Counted from the stretch's first letter, positions 1 through 6,066 are shown. The stretch is DNA of 8,367 nucleotides from an uncultured Bacillota bacterium (GCA_902493275.1 CABUOQ010000043.1:1-8367); one strand, 5' to 3'. Made by a program: numbers and translations. Notes: generated by a model not told the origin, from the sequence alone.

Positions 1-54
1 CGTAGGGTGGTGTGAGAGGGAGCGGAAAACATTAGTTTTCACTCTCTACTCGAT
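1..54 (+). ncRNA. 3' end of a group II intron (end of domain V, domain VI), partial
   Basis: Seen: the first ~10 bases resemble the 3' strand of a domain V hairpin (canonical CGUACGGUUC; here CGTAGGGTGG). A domain VI-like hairpin follows: outer stem GAGAG (14-18) with CTCTC (42-46), inner stem GAAAAC (25-30) with GTTTTC (35-40), loop ATTA. An unpaired A at 48 is followed by CTCGAT. Known: domain VI carries a bulged branch-point A seven or eight bases before the 3' splice site, and introns end in AY; A48 and a boundary after T54 fit this. The intron-encoded reverse transcriptase and the rest of domain V would lie upstream, outside the window. The domain V match is imperfect and truncated, so this could also be a decayed copy. 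Confidence 0.6.
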
Positions 55-450
55 TGCGATTTTTAATTATTAAACTATATTTATGATTGACTTTTCCTAG
101 CGATTTAAAATATTCGAATGTATCATCAATATATTTTATAGTTGAAGAAAAACTGATACTTCTTAATATAGCTTTTAAATAAGAAAAAATATCGCACAAT
201 ATATGATAAAAACCATATGGTATAACTAACTATTCAATTTTTTCTTTTTTGATACATATCTATCATCTTTATTCTTTTATATTCTTTATCAAAAATAATT
301 ATCTTAATATCCCAAAATCTTCATATAGCATTCCGGTAATATGTCAAGAGGTTAAAAAATAAAAAACAAAAGATATAGAAAGAATGTTAATACGACAAAA
401 AGACTCCGAGAGGAGAAGAAAATTGTTCTTTGAAAATTTGATAAATATAG
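55..450. other. AT-rich stretch without a supported gene
   Basis: Very AT-rich sequence between the putative intron end and the IS110 transposase stop. A TTG-started reading of 55 codons on the - strand (199 down to 32) matches nothing I recognise and runs into the intron hairpin. A 9-bp inverted repeat, TTTTTGATA (246-254) with TATCAAAAA (287-295), is probably base-composition noise. The last ~60 bases before the transposase gene should hold the downstream end of the IS110 element: around 402-415 there is ACTCCGAGAGGAG, whose - strand reads as a short CTCC/GGAG hairpin followed by TCTTTTT. That could be a subterminal repeat or a weak terminator. Confidence 0.5.
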
Positions 451-1725
451 CTAATTAATTGTTGAAGGGTAACTATACAATTGATGATCTTTTAGAAGTT
501 TATAGATAAGACGAATGAATTTTCTAGAAGTTAAAACTAATGCGCGAGATTCTTTATGTTTGGATACTTCTTGAACTTTCTTATCGTAAAAGTCTTTAAA
601 GACAAGGTTGTTATGAATAACTGAAGCGGTTGCTTCAATTAAATAGTAACGTAAAAATGAATTTCCTGTTTTTTTAAGACGATTATCTTCAGATATGAAA
701 TTACCTGAATCATGTTGACTCCAATATATTCCAGAATACTTAGCAATAGCATCATCAGAATTAAAATTGGAAGCAACGCCAAGTTCAGATAAAATTGATG
801 CAGCATAAACTTTGTTAATTCCAGGAATAGAACAAAGGATGTCAATATCATTAGATAAAGATGATCCCTTAATGAGTTTTATTATTTCTTCGTCTAATTG
901 TTTTATAACAGTCTTATAAGTATCAATGACAGAAAAAGAAATAGCTAAATTCGTATTAATAGAATCATAAACAACTTTATCTAAACGATAGGAATCACGA
1001 CAGGCTTTTTTAAGAATTTTAGCAACTTCCTCACAATCATCAAAACGATTTCTAGATTTGCTTTTGATAAAATCAGTAAGGTCTTCTAAAGATAAATCAA
1101 CAATTTCTTGAGGAGTTTTAAATTCTAAAAGAGTTTGTATAGAAGTTGTGCCAAATGTATTAGAAAAAACTTTATTTTGATGTTTTCCATTATTAAAATC
1201 AGAGAATTTAATAAATATATAGTTTAAAATTCTAACTTTTTCAGAAGACATTAATTCAATATAATGCTTTCTTTGTCTAGTTAGAGATTGAATAGCAAAA
1301 TGTTGATTAGGTTTAAACACATTTAAATTGTTAGTTTTTCCTGAAGCAGCAAAATCAGCAAGAGCAAAAGCGTCATTTGAATCAGTTTTGTTAGCTCCAA
1401 GAATAGTTTTAGAGTAGTTATGAGACATAACAGGATTTACTAAAAACACGTTAGTATTTGCGCATATACTCTCTGCTTCATATGATAAAAAATTAGCTAT
1501 ATGAATCGAATAAATACCAGTAGATTCTAACACAATTATCAAAGAAGAAAAATTGTGTTTAGATAAATATTCAATGATTGTTGTTTTCATTGAATTAGCG
1601 CCTTCTTGATTGTTCTTGAAGGACTTATTAAGTAATTTTTCCCTTTTAAAATTAATGAAACAAACTTGATTGGAATCTTTGCTTACGTCAATACCGACGA
1701 ACATAGTTTGATTGAAATCAAACAT
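451..1725 (-). CDS. IS110-family transposase (DEDD / Transposase_20)
   Basis: A 424-aa RNA-guided recombinase that moves its own IS element, probably through a circular intermediate. Seen: the N-terminal RuvC-like domain has GIDVSK (D13), LESTGIY (E67) and KTDSNDA (D115, D118), which together form the DEDD metal site. A central helical, probably coiled-coil region follows (~140-290). The C-terminal Transposase_20 domain has a helix-hairpin-helix SIPGIN (299-304), SGIYWSQHDSG (331-341) and KKTGNSFLRYYL (351-362). By position, S340 is the likely nucleophilic serine (inference from IS621). The ATG at 1725 is preceded by AGGTG at 7-base spacing; M8 is a weaker alternative. No stop or frameshift, so it is probably functional. 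It is somewhat longer than the ~320-aa members and within the range of the longer ones. Confidence 0.93.
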   Translation of the reverse strand: MFDFNQTMFVGIDVSKDSNQVCFINFKREKLLNKSFKNNQEGANSMKTTIIEYLSKHNFSSLIIVLESTGIYSIHIANFLSYEAESICANTNVFLVNPVMSHNYSKTILGANKTDSNDAFALADFAASGKTNNLNVFKPNQHFAIQSLTRQRKHYIELMSSEKVRILNYIFIKFSDFNNGKHQNKVFSNTFGTTSIQTLLEFKTPQEIVDLSLEDLTDFIKSKSRNRFDDCEEVAKILKKACRDSYRLDKVVYDSINTNLAISFSVIDTYKTVIKQLDEEIIKLIKGSSLSNDIDILCSIPGINKVYAASILSELGVASNFNSDDAIAKYSGIYWSQHDSGNFISEDNRLKKTGNSFLRYYLIEATASVIHNNLVFKDFYDKKVQEVSKHKESRALVLTSRKFIRLIYKLLKDHQLYSYPSTIN

Positions 1726-1729
1726 AAAA

Positions 1730-1934
1730 CAACACCTACTTTCTGGATTAATGATATAGGAGTCCTAGTCTTGAAAGTAAAACTAAATCTGCGACAACAG
1801 AATACATCCTTATAAGAGAGGTAAGGAGAAACAACTTCCGAGTGGTAATACAATACTTCCAAGCAGGTTTGCATGCTATATAAGCAAATAAATGCAGGAG
1901 GCAAGCGAGCACATTATCCTAGTATTATCTATCC
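1730..1934 (-). ncRNA. candidate IS110 bridge RNA (guide RNA) leader
   Basis: About 200 noncoding bases between a good promoter and the transposase start, read on the - strand. Known: IS110-group elements such as IS621 express a ~180-nt bridge RNA from this position, with internal loops that pair to target and donor DNA. Seen: a stem TCCTTA (1807-1812) with TAAGGA (1822-1827) and a 9-base loop; a possible TGCAT/ATGCA pairing around 1870-1897; and near the 3' end, TAGGAGTCCTA (1757-1767, + strand), the exact reverse complement of TAGGACTCCTA (1953-1963) at the presumed element end. The transcript would therefore carry 11 bases complementary to one strand of the donor end, as a donor-binding loop should. 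Exact RNA ends and full fold are not determined. Confidence 0.55.
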
Positions 1935-1942
1935 AAATAGAT
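1927..1942. other. perfect 6-bp hairpin in IS110 leader end
   Basis: ATCTAT, loop CCAA, ATAGAT on the + strand (mirror on -). It overlaps the -10 box of the leader promoter, so it would only be in RNA started farther upstream. It may be a protein-binding site at the element end. Confidence 0.4.
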
Positions 1943-1969
1943 TATACAATTATAGGACTCCTAAATCAA
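1941..1969 (-). promoter_or_regulatory. sigma-70-type promoter for IS110 leader RNA and transposase
   Basis: On the - strand: -35 TTGATT (1964-1969), 17-base spacer, perfect -10 TATAAT (1941-1946). Expected start is near 1934. The spacer contains the presumed IS end, so the -35 box would lie in the flanking DNA, or in the other element end when the element is circular. Confidence 0.6.
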
Positions 1970-1976
1970 AATTTTC

Positions 1977-1992
1977 GAACCCCTAGGGGTTC
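1977..1992. repeat. 16-bp perfect palindrome at the IS110/IS3 junction
   Basis: GAACCCCTAGGGGTTC. Its right half (from T1984) is the start of the left inverted repeat of the neighbouring IS3-type element. Its left half repeats the AACCCCTA that ends that element at 2749-2756. It could be a remnant of two abutting IS3 ends, or simply a symmetric insertion site. Confidence 0.7.
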
Positions 1993-2011
1993 ACTGATAT
2001 GAGTAAGAAAC

Positions 2012-2029
2012 ATTGTTCTCTCTAACAAT
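2012..2029 (+). other. hairpin upstream of IS3 orfA
   Basis: ATTGTT (2012-2017), loop CTCTCT, AACAAT (2024-2029), followed by ATTTCT. It lies in the leader of orfA and could limit read-through transcription or translation from flanking promoters. This is inferred from shape and position only. Confidence 0.3.
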
Positions 2030-2065
2030 ATTTCTATACTACATATCTTACGAGGAGGTATTACA

Positions 2066-2383
2066 ATGGATAATAAAATATATCATCTGTATACAGATGA
2101 AGAAAAACTCGAAATTGTCAAAGATCATATTGATAACAGAATTCCAATAAGAGCTTGTGCGGATAAATATAATATAGCACCGAGATTTCTAGTTTATTGG
2201 ATACGAAGATATCTTGAAAAAGGTGAGGATGGATTAAAATCCATGATTGGGAAATATCGTGGTAAAAATAAAGGTAGGCCCAAAGAAACTTTTAAGCCAA
2301 GAACAACAATAGAAGCGTTACAAAAAGAAAACCTTAAGTTTCAAGTTATCAGACCGAAAAGAAGACACAAATCCATATTTTGA
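2066..2383 (+). CDS. IS3-family transposase OrfA (HTH protein), altered C-terminus
   Basis: The DNA-binding part of an IS3-type transposase; in an intact element it binds the inverted repeats and is extended by -1 frameshifting into OrfB. Seen: a helix-turn-helix of the HTH_29/IS3 OrfA kind spans ~residues 10-52 (TDEEKLEIVKDHIDNRIPIR, then ACADKYNIAPRFLVYWIRRY). A linker follows with a basic KYRGKNKGRPK patch and the start of the leucine-zipper helix IEALQKENLKF (~83-93). The last ~12 residues (QVIRPKRRHKSIF) do not look like a normal OrfA end; they are read out of frame from sequence joined in by a deletion. Start: ATG with AGGAGG (2053-2058) at 7-base spacing. The product may still be made but cannot transpose the element. 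Confidence 0.75.
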   Translation: MDNKIYHLYTDEEKLEIVKDHIDNRIPIRACADKYNIAPRFLVYWIRRYLEKGEDGLKSMIGKYRGKNKGRPKETFKPRTTIEALQKENLKFQVIRPKRRHKSIF

Positions 2384-2724
2384 TGGATTAAAAGACGTAA
2401 TAGAAATCATAAAAAAAGAAGTTTATAAAGACCTTGTGATAATTTTGCACACTGATAAATGCTCTGTATATGCTTCTAAGAGCTTTAATGATTAATAATA
2501 TTATATATTCTATGTCCCGCCAAGGTACTCCAATTGATAACTCTAATATGTAAGCAATTAATTGATGGTTCAAAGAACAATTATTTAATGATTTTAATAT
2601 TATAGATTCTAATGATGTTAAACGTAGCATTGAAGAATATATTTATTTTTTTAATAATGAAAGACCTGCATATGTTTTAAATTATTTTATACCTAAACAA
2701 TTTAAAGAAAAATATGTAAGTTAG
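2364..2724 (+). pseudogene. IS3-family transposase OrfB remnant (C-terminal part, broken)
   Basis: The 3' part of the DDE (rve) transposase gene. Frame one (2364-2495) reads DTNPYFDGLKDVIEIIKKEV and then VIILHTDKCSVYASKSFND before TAA. HTD holds the second catalytic Asp; the usual following Gln-Gly is here Lys-Cys. After a shift, the frame from 2494 reads NNIIYSMSRQGTPIDNSNM, stop, AIN, stop, WFKEQLFNDFNIIDSNDV and then EEYIYFFNNERPAY to a natural stop at 2722-2724. The catalytic Glu expected in the block after DNSNM lies next to these stops and is lost. The first ~150 or more codons, including the first catalytic Asp, are deleted. At least one frameshift and two nonsense changes make it a clear pseudogene. 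Confidence 0.85.
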
Positions 2725-2793
2725 TGTCTACTTTTTCTTGACTAGTGCAACCCCTACTTATCAGTGAACAACTCGTCGATAAATTGTAATTTG

Positions 2794-3237
2794 CTAAAAT
2801 CTTTTATTCCAATAATCTTCTGCCTCTTGTTTAGTAAGTTTTCTAATTTCAGTATTAGGAAATTCTTTATATTCACTTGCTCTAAATAATGCTTTATTGT
2901 TAGTACACTTTTTATCTTTATTCTTTTTTAAATAGTCTAACATTTCTTTATCATCAACAAATATTTTATATGACTTTCTTCCTGTCTTACTAATTATCTC
3001 ATATACACCACAACATTGTTTAGTAGTATAATCTGCTGTTCTCAAATATAACTTTGCAACTCCGAAAGTTTTAAATGGAAAGTTCCATCTTCGGAGTTTT
3101 CTTTCTGGGTGTTCATCTATACAAATACATCTACCACAAGTTCCACAAATATATTGTTCGTGATTTTCTAAACAATCCATATCTCCTAATCGTGGTCTTT
3201 TAGTATTATCTTCACTATAACATTCTACACATTCCAT
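2794..3237 (-). CDS. small Cys-rich, probably zinc-binding protein of unknown function
   Basis: About 147 aa. Seen: an N-terminal metal-ligand cluster with CVEC (3-6), C22, CGTC (31-34), C37 and C39, which looks like one or two zinc ribbons/knuckles. Then come the basic RKLRRWNFPFK segment, KLYLRTADYTTKQCCGVYEI (a beta-rich stretch with two more Cys), KSYKIFVDDKEMLDYLKKNK, and a charged tail ending EIRKLTKQEAEDYWNKRF. No signal peptide or membrane segment, so cytoplasmic. I recall similar unnamed proteins in gut Bacillota but know no function. Start: the ATG at 3237 is preceded by GGAG at 9-base spacing. The ATG five codons upstream (3252) has no ribosome site of its own and contains that GGAG. 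The gene is monocistronic, with its own promoter, and the IS3 remnant lies 37 bases past its stop. Confidence 0.75.
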   Translation of the reverse strand: MECVECYSEDNTKRPRLGDMDCLENHEQYICGTCGRCICIDEHPERKLRRWNFPFKTFGVAKLYLRTADYTTKQCCGVYEIISKTGRKSYKIFVDDKEMLDYLKKNKDKKCTNNKALFRASEYKEFPNTEIRKLTKQEAEDYWNKRF

Positions 3238-3291
3238 AACACTTAACTCCATTTCAAATTACTATTTATCATTTAGTTTTAATGCACTACT

Positions 3292-3320
3292 AGTATATCA
3301 CAAAATACTCGTTAACGCAA
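3292..3320 (-). promoter_or_regulatory. extended -10 promoter for the Cys-rich protein gene
   Basis: On the - strand: TGA directly before -10 TATACT (3292-3297), an extended -10 arrangement, with a weak -35 TTGCGT (3315-3320) at 17 bases. This leaves a leader of roughly 50 bases before the ATG at 3237. Confidence 0.45.
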
Positions 3321-3322
3321 AA

Positions 3323-3350
3323 AAAGAAGCCTACTTAATTCAGCTTCTTT
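3323..3350 (-). terminator. intrinsic terminator of the serine recombinase remnant
   Basis: On the - strand, stem AAAGAAGC (3343-3350 on +: GCTTCTTT) with GCTTCTTT (3323-3330) and a 12-base loop, running into a T tract. It begins 7 bases past the recombinase stop codon, and it separates that remnant from the promoter of the next gene. Confidence 0.75.
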
Positions 3351-3357
3351 GATTTTT

Positions 3358-3513
3358 CTATCTGACTGTTAATTCGTTGCCATTGTAGAACTTGAATGTG
3401 ATGCTTTTGTCTTTATGCACTATTCCACTTTCAACAAGTGTCATCCATACTTCATCATCCCATTCTTGAAGTGTGGTTTTTGCCTTTTTCACCGTTTGAA
3501 CTCCAATTTTTAC
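3358..3513 (-). pseudogene. C-terminal fragment of a large serine recombinase
   Basis: The last ~52 codons of a gene, too short to appear as a normal ORF. Seen: LQEWDDEVWMTLVE followed by HKDKSITFKFYNGNELTVR and a stop at 3358-3360. This matches the very end of large serine recombinases/integrases, where a (E)F/W-DE-LW--LV segment is followed by a strand pair ending F-NG-E. The catalytic domain, zinc ribbon and coiled coil are absent. The frame continues upstream into Gly/His/Arg-rich sequence unlike the family and reaches a stop near 3568. I infer truncation close to 3513-3535, where the IS21 element begins. It was probably the integrase of an older mobile element at this site. Confidence 0.6.
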
Positions 3514-3727
3514 ACACGAAACCCCACCCCGATGTCCACCATAAATGGTGTAGAGATTTGACTCCCCCTACCCTTTTTATAAAAATTATTCTCAATTTTT
3601 GCTAAAAAGTTGGTAATTTTTGAGAAAGCTTCGTATACGATTGTATCGTGATTCAAACGAGATAATAGGCTCATCGCTTGGCTCAAAAAGAAAGTAGACT
3701 TGAACCAACTGATGAAACTACAATCTT

Positions 3728-4396
3728 TTAAGCAAGTGAAATTATTTGTGCATTTTGTATTAATCTTTTTTGTAATGTTTCCATCAGATGTGAATCAACT
3801 TTCATCTCTTTCCATGATGACAGTGGTCTATTCGTAACAATAATTATACTTCTCGTTTCTTGTAAGAACATCATTATTTTATAAATTAAAATAAGTTCTT
3901 CTTCTGTAGGAGCAATATAGAATACATCATCGATAATGACTAAATCAGCATTAAGAATATTATTCCATACTTTTTTCTTTATTTTCGATTCAACTAATAA
4001 ATCATCAAGTGTTATGTATATTACTTTAGCTCCTTTTTCTAGTGCATTCATACCAAGTGTTGATGCAAGTGATGTCTTACCAGTAGAGCAATCACCAACA
4101 ATAAATATATTTTGTCTTTTTAAAGCAAAATCGAATTCCTTTAGTTTAGATAATTGCCATTTAAGACCATCAGTGATTCTAGTTTCATCAAATGTAAGTT
4201 GTTTTAGTCTTGATGCTTTCTTAAAATCTTTTAGTTTATTAGCATTTCTAATATTAACTTCCTCAAGTAATATCTTATACAAATAATCTTTGTTGGATAT
4301 CGTTTCATTATTTAAATCGATTGTTCCATTAGCAATATTCTGTAGATTTAGAATTTTTGCTAATTCTTGTATTTCTTTAGCATCTGCCACTTTCAA
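3728..4396 (-). CDS. istB: IS21-family transposition helper ATPase IstB
   Basis: A AAA+ ATPase (DnaC-like) that assembles on DNA and activates the IstA transposase and target choice. Seen in 222 aa: helical N-terminus; LKWQLSKLKEFDFALKRQNIFIV leading to Walker A GDCSTGKT (101-108); Walker B LVIIDDVF (152-159); and sensor-1 IIIVTNRPLSSW (184-195, N189). The C-terminus is HLMETLQKRLIQNAQIISLA, with the arginine-finger-type region replacing the usual DRLLH. It is slightly shorter than typical IstB (~250 aa). Start: TTG at 4394-4396 with GGAG 4 bases upstream. It overlaps the end of istA by 20 bases, so translation is probably coupled. No frameshift seen. Confidence 0.9.
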   Translation of the reverse strand: MKVADAKEIQELAKILNLQNIANGTIDLNNETISNKDYLYKILLEEVNIRNANKLKDFKKASRLKQLTFDETRITDGLKWQLSKLKEFDFALKRQNIFIVGDCSTGKTSLASTLGMNALEKGAKVIYITLDDLLVESKIKKKVWNNILNADLVIIDDVFYIAPTEEELILIYKIMMFLQETRSIIIVTNRPLSSWKEMKVDSHLMETLQKRLIQNAQIISLA

Positions 4397-5855
4397 TCAT
4401 CTCCTTTCTAATTTCTTCAGCTCTTGCTTTATAATGCCTAAAAGTATGTGTAGGAAGATATTTCTTAGCTGTTTTCTCACCCATTTCCATAAGTAACCAT
4501 GAGCATAATTCAAATGCAGTACAAATATCTTTAGTTACACAATATTCCATACCTTTTATTAATACTTTCCTTGAATAGAATTTCTTTAAGCTTCCTATCT
4601 TTCTACATTGAGCAAACACATATCTAGGTTTTTGTTCTCTTAATCTCTTTAAATATTTAATAGCAAATTCACTATCTTTGTATTCAGTAAGTAATACTTC
4701 TTCAATTGTAGGCTCTTCTTTAGTTTCTATATCAAGTGGAATAATATTTCCAATTCCAGATACTAACCTATGCTTACAAAGTAGATCGCTTGTACTTGCC
4801 AGATAAAAAATTAAGAAATCATCATGTCGTTCAATTCTGATTCTATCACCTTCATTGATTTGCCCTGTAGGTAACTTATACAAATTATCCCGATATTCAA
4901 CTGTATCATGGTAAACAGAATGAACAACAATTTCATCATTTTTCTTTTCGTAATACTTTTGAAGTTTTGGATATTCTTTTTTAAATAATTCACGAGGCGA
5001 CTTCTTAGTTGTATCATTAATCATTCCATTTCCATCATGATCAAGCCAATCGATAAATTCTTGATTAAGTCTATCTAAACCATAATAAATTCTTCCATCA
5101 AGAAACTGATGTTTCACAAAATCAACTGTCTTTTCAACCTTGCCTTTTGTAGATGGATCATAACCTTTACATAGATAAATAGAAAATCCAGTATCTTTAA
5201 TAAATTCTTCAAATTCTTTAACAAAGATTACTTCTCCAAGATTTTCTGAAACAACCATCGTCTTATCTTGGTCATACATAATCATTTGAGGTCGTCCACC
5301 AAAATACCTAAAGGCATAAATATGACTTTCAATAGTCTTTCTAGCGTCAAATGGATCGACTGAAAAATAGACAAACTTCATCCTACTATACGATAAAATC
5401 ATCGAAAAGAAATAAATTCTAATATTTCTTCCATACATTGTTTTCATCACATACTGACCAAAATCAACTTGACCTTCATATCCGGGTTCAGTTGCTTCTC
5501 TTATAGAAAACTTTCTAGCAGGCTTTAATAATCCGGTTTGTTCTCTGACCTTTTTAACATACCTATAAAAAGTGGCAGCAGGAATATCAAAATCACTAAA
5601 ATCATCCTTGCTTCTTCTTAAAAGTACAGTATTATTTATTTGAGGACATATCTTTAATATTTCAATAATATACTGCCTATAATTATCCAAGATAAACTCA
5701 TGTTCTTTTTGGAACTTGTTAAAGAATTCTTCATCTCTATCCCACCAGTTCCAAACGGTTTTATAAGATAGATTAAGTTTTTCTGCTACCTTGAGTTTTG
5801 GAATACCTATTTTTTTATATTCTTGTAATTTTTTAAATTGTTCGATTCCAAGCAT
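4377..5855 (-). CDS. istA: IS21-family transposase IstA
   Basis: A DDE transposase (492 aa) that cuts and joins the IS21 ends together with IstB. Seen: an N-terminal helix-turn-helix (~15-40, IPKLKVAEKLNLSYKTVWNW); a second helical DNA-binding region (~60-115); and an rve integrase core with GQVDFGQYV (D131), MIMYDQDKT (D195) and TKGKVEKTVDFVK (E241), giving an intact D-D-E triad. A beta-barrel plus C-terminal tail (~290-490) interacts with IstB. Its size is normal for the family. Start: ATG at 5855, preceded by AAGGAGG with an 8-base spacer. It lies directly upstream of istB and overlaps it. Both genes appear intact, so the element may still be active if its ends are. Confidence 0.93.
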   Translation of the reverse strand: MLGIEQFKKLQEYKKIGIPKLKVAEKLNLSYKTVWNWWDRDEEFFNKFQKEHEFILDNYRQYIIEILKICPQINNTVLLRRSKDDFSDFDIPAATFYRYVKKVREQTGLLKPARKFSIREATEPGYEGQVDFGQYVMKTMYGRNIRIYFFSMILSYSRMKFVYFSVDPFDARKTIESHIYAFRYFGGRPQMIMYDQDKTMVVSENLGEVIFVKEFEEFIKDTGFSIYLCKGYDPSTKGKVEKTVDFVKHQFLDGRIYYGLDRLNQEFIDWLDHDGNGMINDTTKKSPRELFKKEYPKLQKYYEKKNDEIVVHSVYHDTVEYRDNLYKLPTGQINEGDRIRIERHDDFLIFYLASTSDLLCKHRLVSGIGNIIPLDIETKEEPTIEEVLLTEYKDSEFAIKYLKRLREQKPRYVFAQCRKIGSLKKFYSRKVLIKGMEYCVTKDICTAFELCSWLLMEMGEKTAKKYLPTHTFRHYKARAEEIRKEMIESGRC

Positions 5856-5899
5856 TTTTTCTACCTCCTTCTTTATTTTGAAATCTTACAAATGCATCA

Positions 5900-5932
5900 C
5901 TAATTGCTAATGATGCAAGTAAATACTTTCAT
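5900..5932 (-). other. short or frameshifted leader ORF before istA
   Basis: On the - strand a strong AAGGAGG (5942-5948) lies 9 bases before an ATG at 5932, giving a 10-codon ORF (MKVFTCIISN). One base fewer in the AAA of codon 2 would open MKYLLASLAISDAF and then VRFQNKEGG, which runs into the start of istA. It may be a decayed small hydrophobic gene, a translational leader for istA, or the stump of a holin-like toxin gene (these share the AGGAGGTGGTGC start context). Confidence 0.3.
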
Positions 5933-5973
5933 AAAGCACCACCTCCTTAAATTGATAACACTATTTAAAGAAA

Positions 5974-5996
5974 ATGCCCACTTATTCAGCAGGCAT
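5974..5996 (-). terminator. intrinsic terminator downstream of the DUF2971 gene
   Basis: On the - strand: ATGCCTGCT, loop GAATA, AGTGGGCAT (9-bp stem including two G-T pairs), then TTTTCTTT. It lies ~70 bases past the DUF2971 stop and shields istA from read-through. Confidence 0.7.
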
Positions 5997-6066
5997 GTCT
6001 TTAAATATGTTTTTTAAATTCTTTTTTATAAACTCAATTTTTAATAGTAGTTAGAATCTATTTGTA

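Larger units (their letters stand above)
400..1963 (-). mobile_element. IS110-family insertion sequence, probably complete; ends approximate
   Basis: One DEDD transposase gene with a long (~200 b) noncoding region before its start and a short one after its stop, the layout of the IS110 group (the IS1111 group has the long noncoding region after the gene). IS110 elements lack conventional terminal inverted repeats and insert by RNA-guided recombination at a short core, so the ends cannot be read off directly. The upstream end is placed at TAGGACTCCTA (1953-1963) because the same sequence recurs inverted inside the leader, as donor-end complementarity would require. The downstream end near 400 is placed from the related GACTCC (402-407). 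Both ends are inferred. Confidence 0.6.
1984..2756 (+). mobile_element. decayed, internally deleted IS3-family element
   Basis: Seen: matching ends TAGGGGTTCACT (1984-1995) and, inverted, AGTGCAACCCCTA (2744-2756), differing by a single inserted base. The right end continues inward as AGTGTCTACTTTTTC, a typical IS3-family terminal sequence. Between them are an OrfA head and only the last part of OrfB, with stops and a frameshift. At ~773 bp it is roughly half an intact IS3 element, so it has lost most of the catalytic OrfB and should only move if another copy supplies transposase. Which base is the exact terminus is uncertain (IS3 ends usually begin TG). Confidence 0.7.
3533..5950 (-). mobile_element. 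IS21-family insertion sequence, ends uncertain, perhaps right-truncated
   Basis: Defined by adjacent istA and istB on the - strand. IS21 elements end in TG...CA with multiple internal transposase-binding repeats. On the left, TGTCCACCAT from 3533, with a palindrome CACCAT/ATGGTG (3537-3550) and then GATTTGACTCCCCC, is the best end candidate; it also coincides with where the recombinase fragment breaks off. No inverted copy of this was found between istA and the DUF2971 terminator (5856-5996), so the right end may be lost or the left end misplaced. The ~190 bases between istB and 3533 contain no gene. Confidence 0.5.

Noticed and set aside
32..199. 55-codon TTG-started reading on the - strand
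   Set aside because: No recognisable motif or convincing ribosome site; it runs through the putative intron domain VI hairpin, and the sequence is very AT-rich.
246..295. 9-bp inverted repeat TTTTTGATA / TATCAAAAA
   Set aside because: A 32-base loop and near-pure AT composition make chance pairing likely; no gene nearby that it could serve.
639..851. 70-codon ORF on the - strand
   Set aside because: Lies inside the IS110 transposase gene in another frame; low-complexity hydrophobic shadow.
1683..1904. 73-codon ORF across the IS110 leader and transposase start
   Set aside because: No start-site support, overlaps the real transposase start and the candidate guide RNA; composition not protein-like.
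2388..2630. 80-codon ORF on the - strand
   Set aside because: Antisense to the OrfB remnant, whose + strand frames match IS3 transposases.
3936..4496. Two + strand ORFs (116 and 68 codons)
   Set aside because: Antisense shadows of istB and the istA end; both real genes carry clear family motifs on the - strand.
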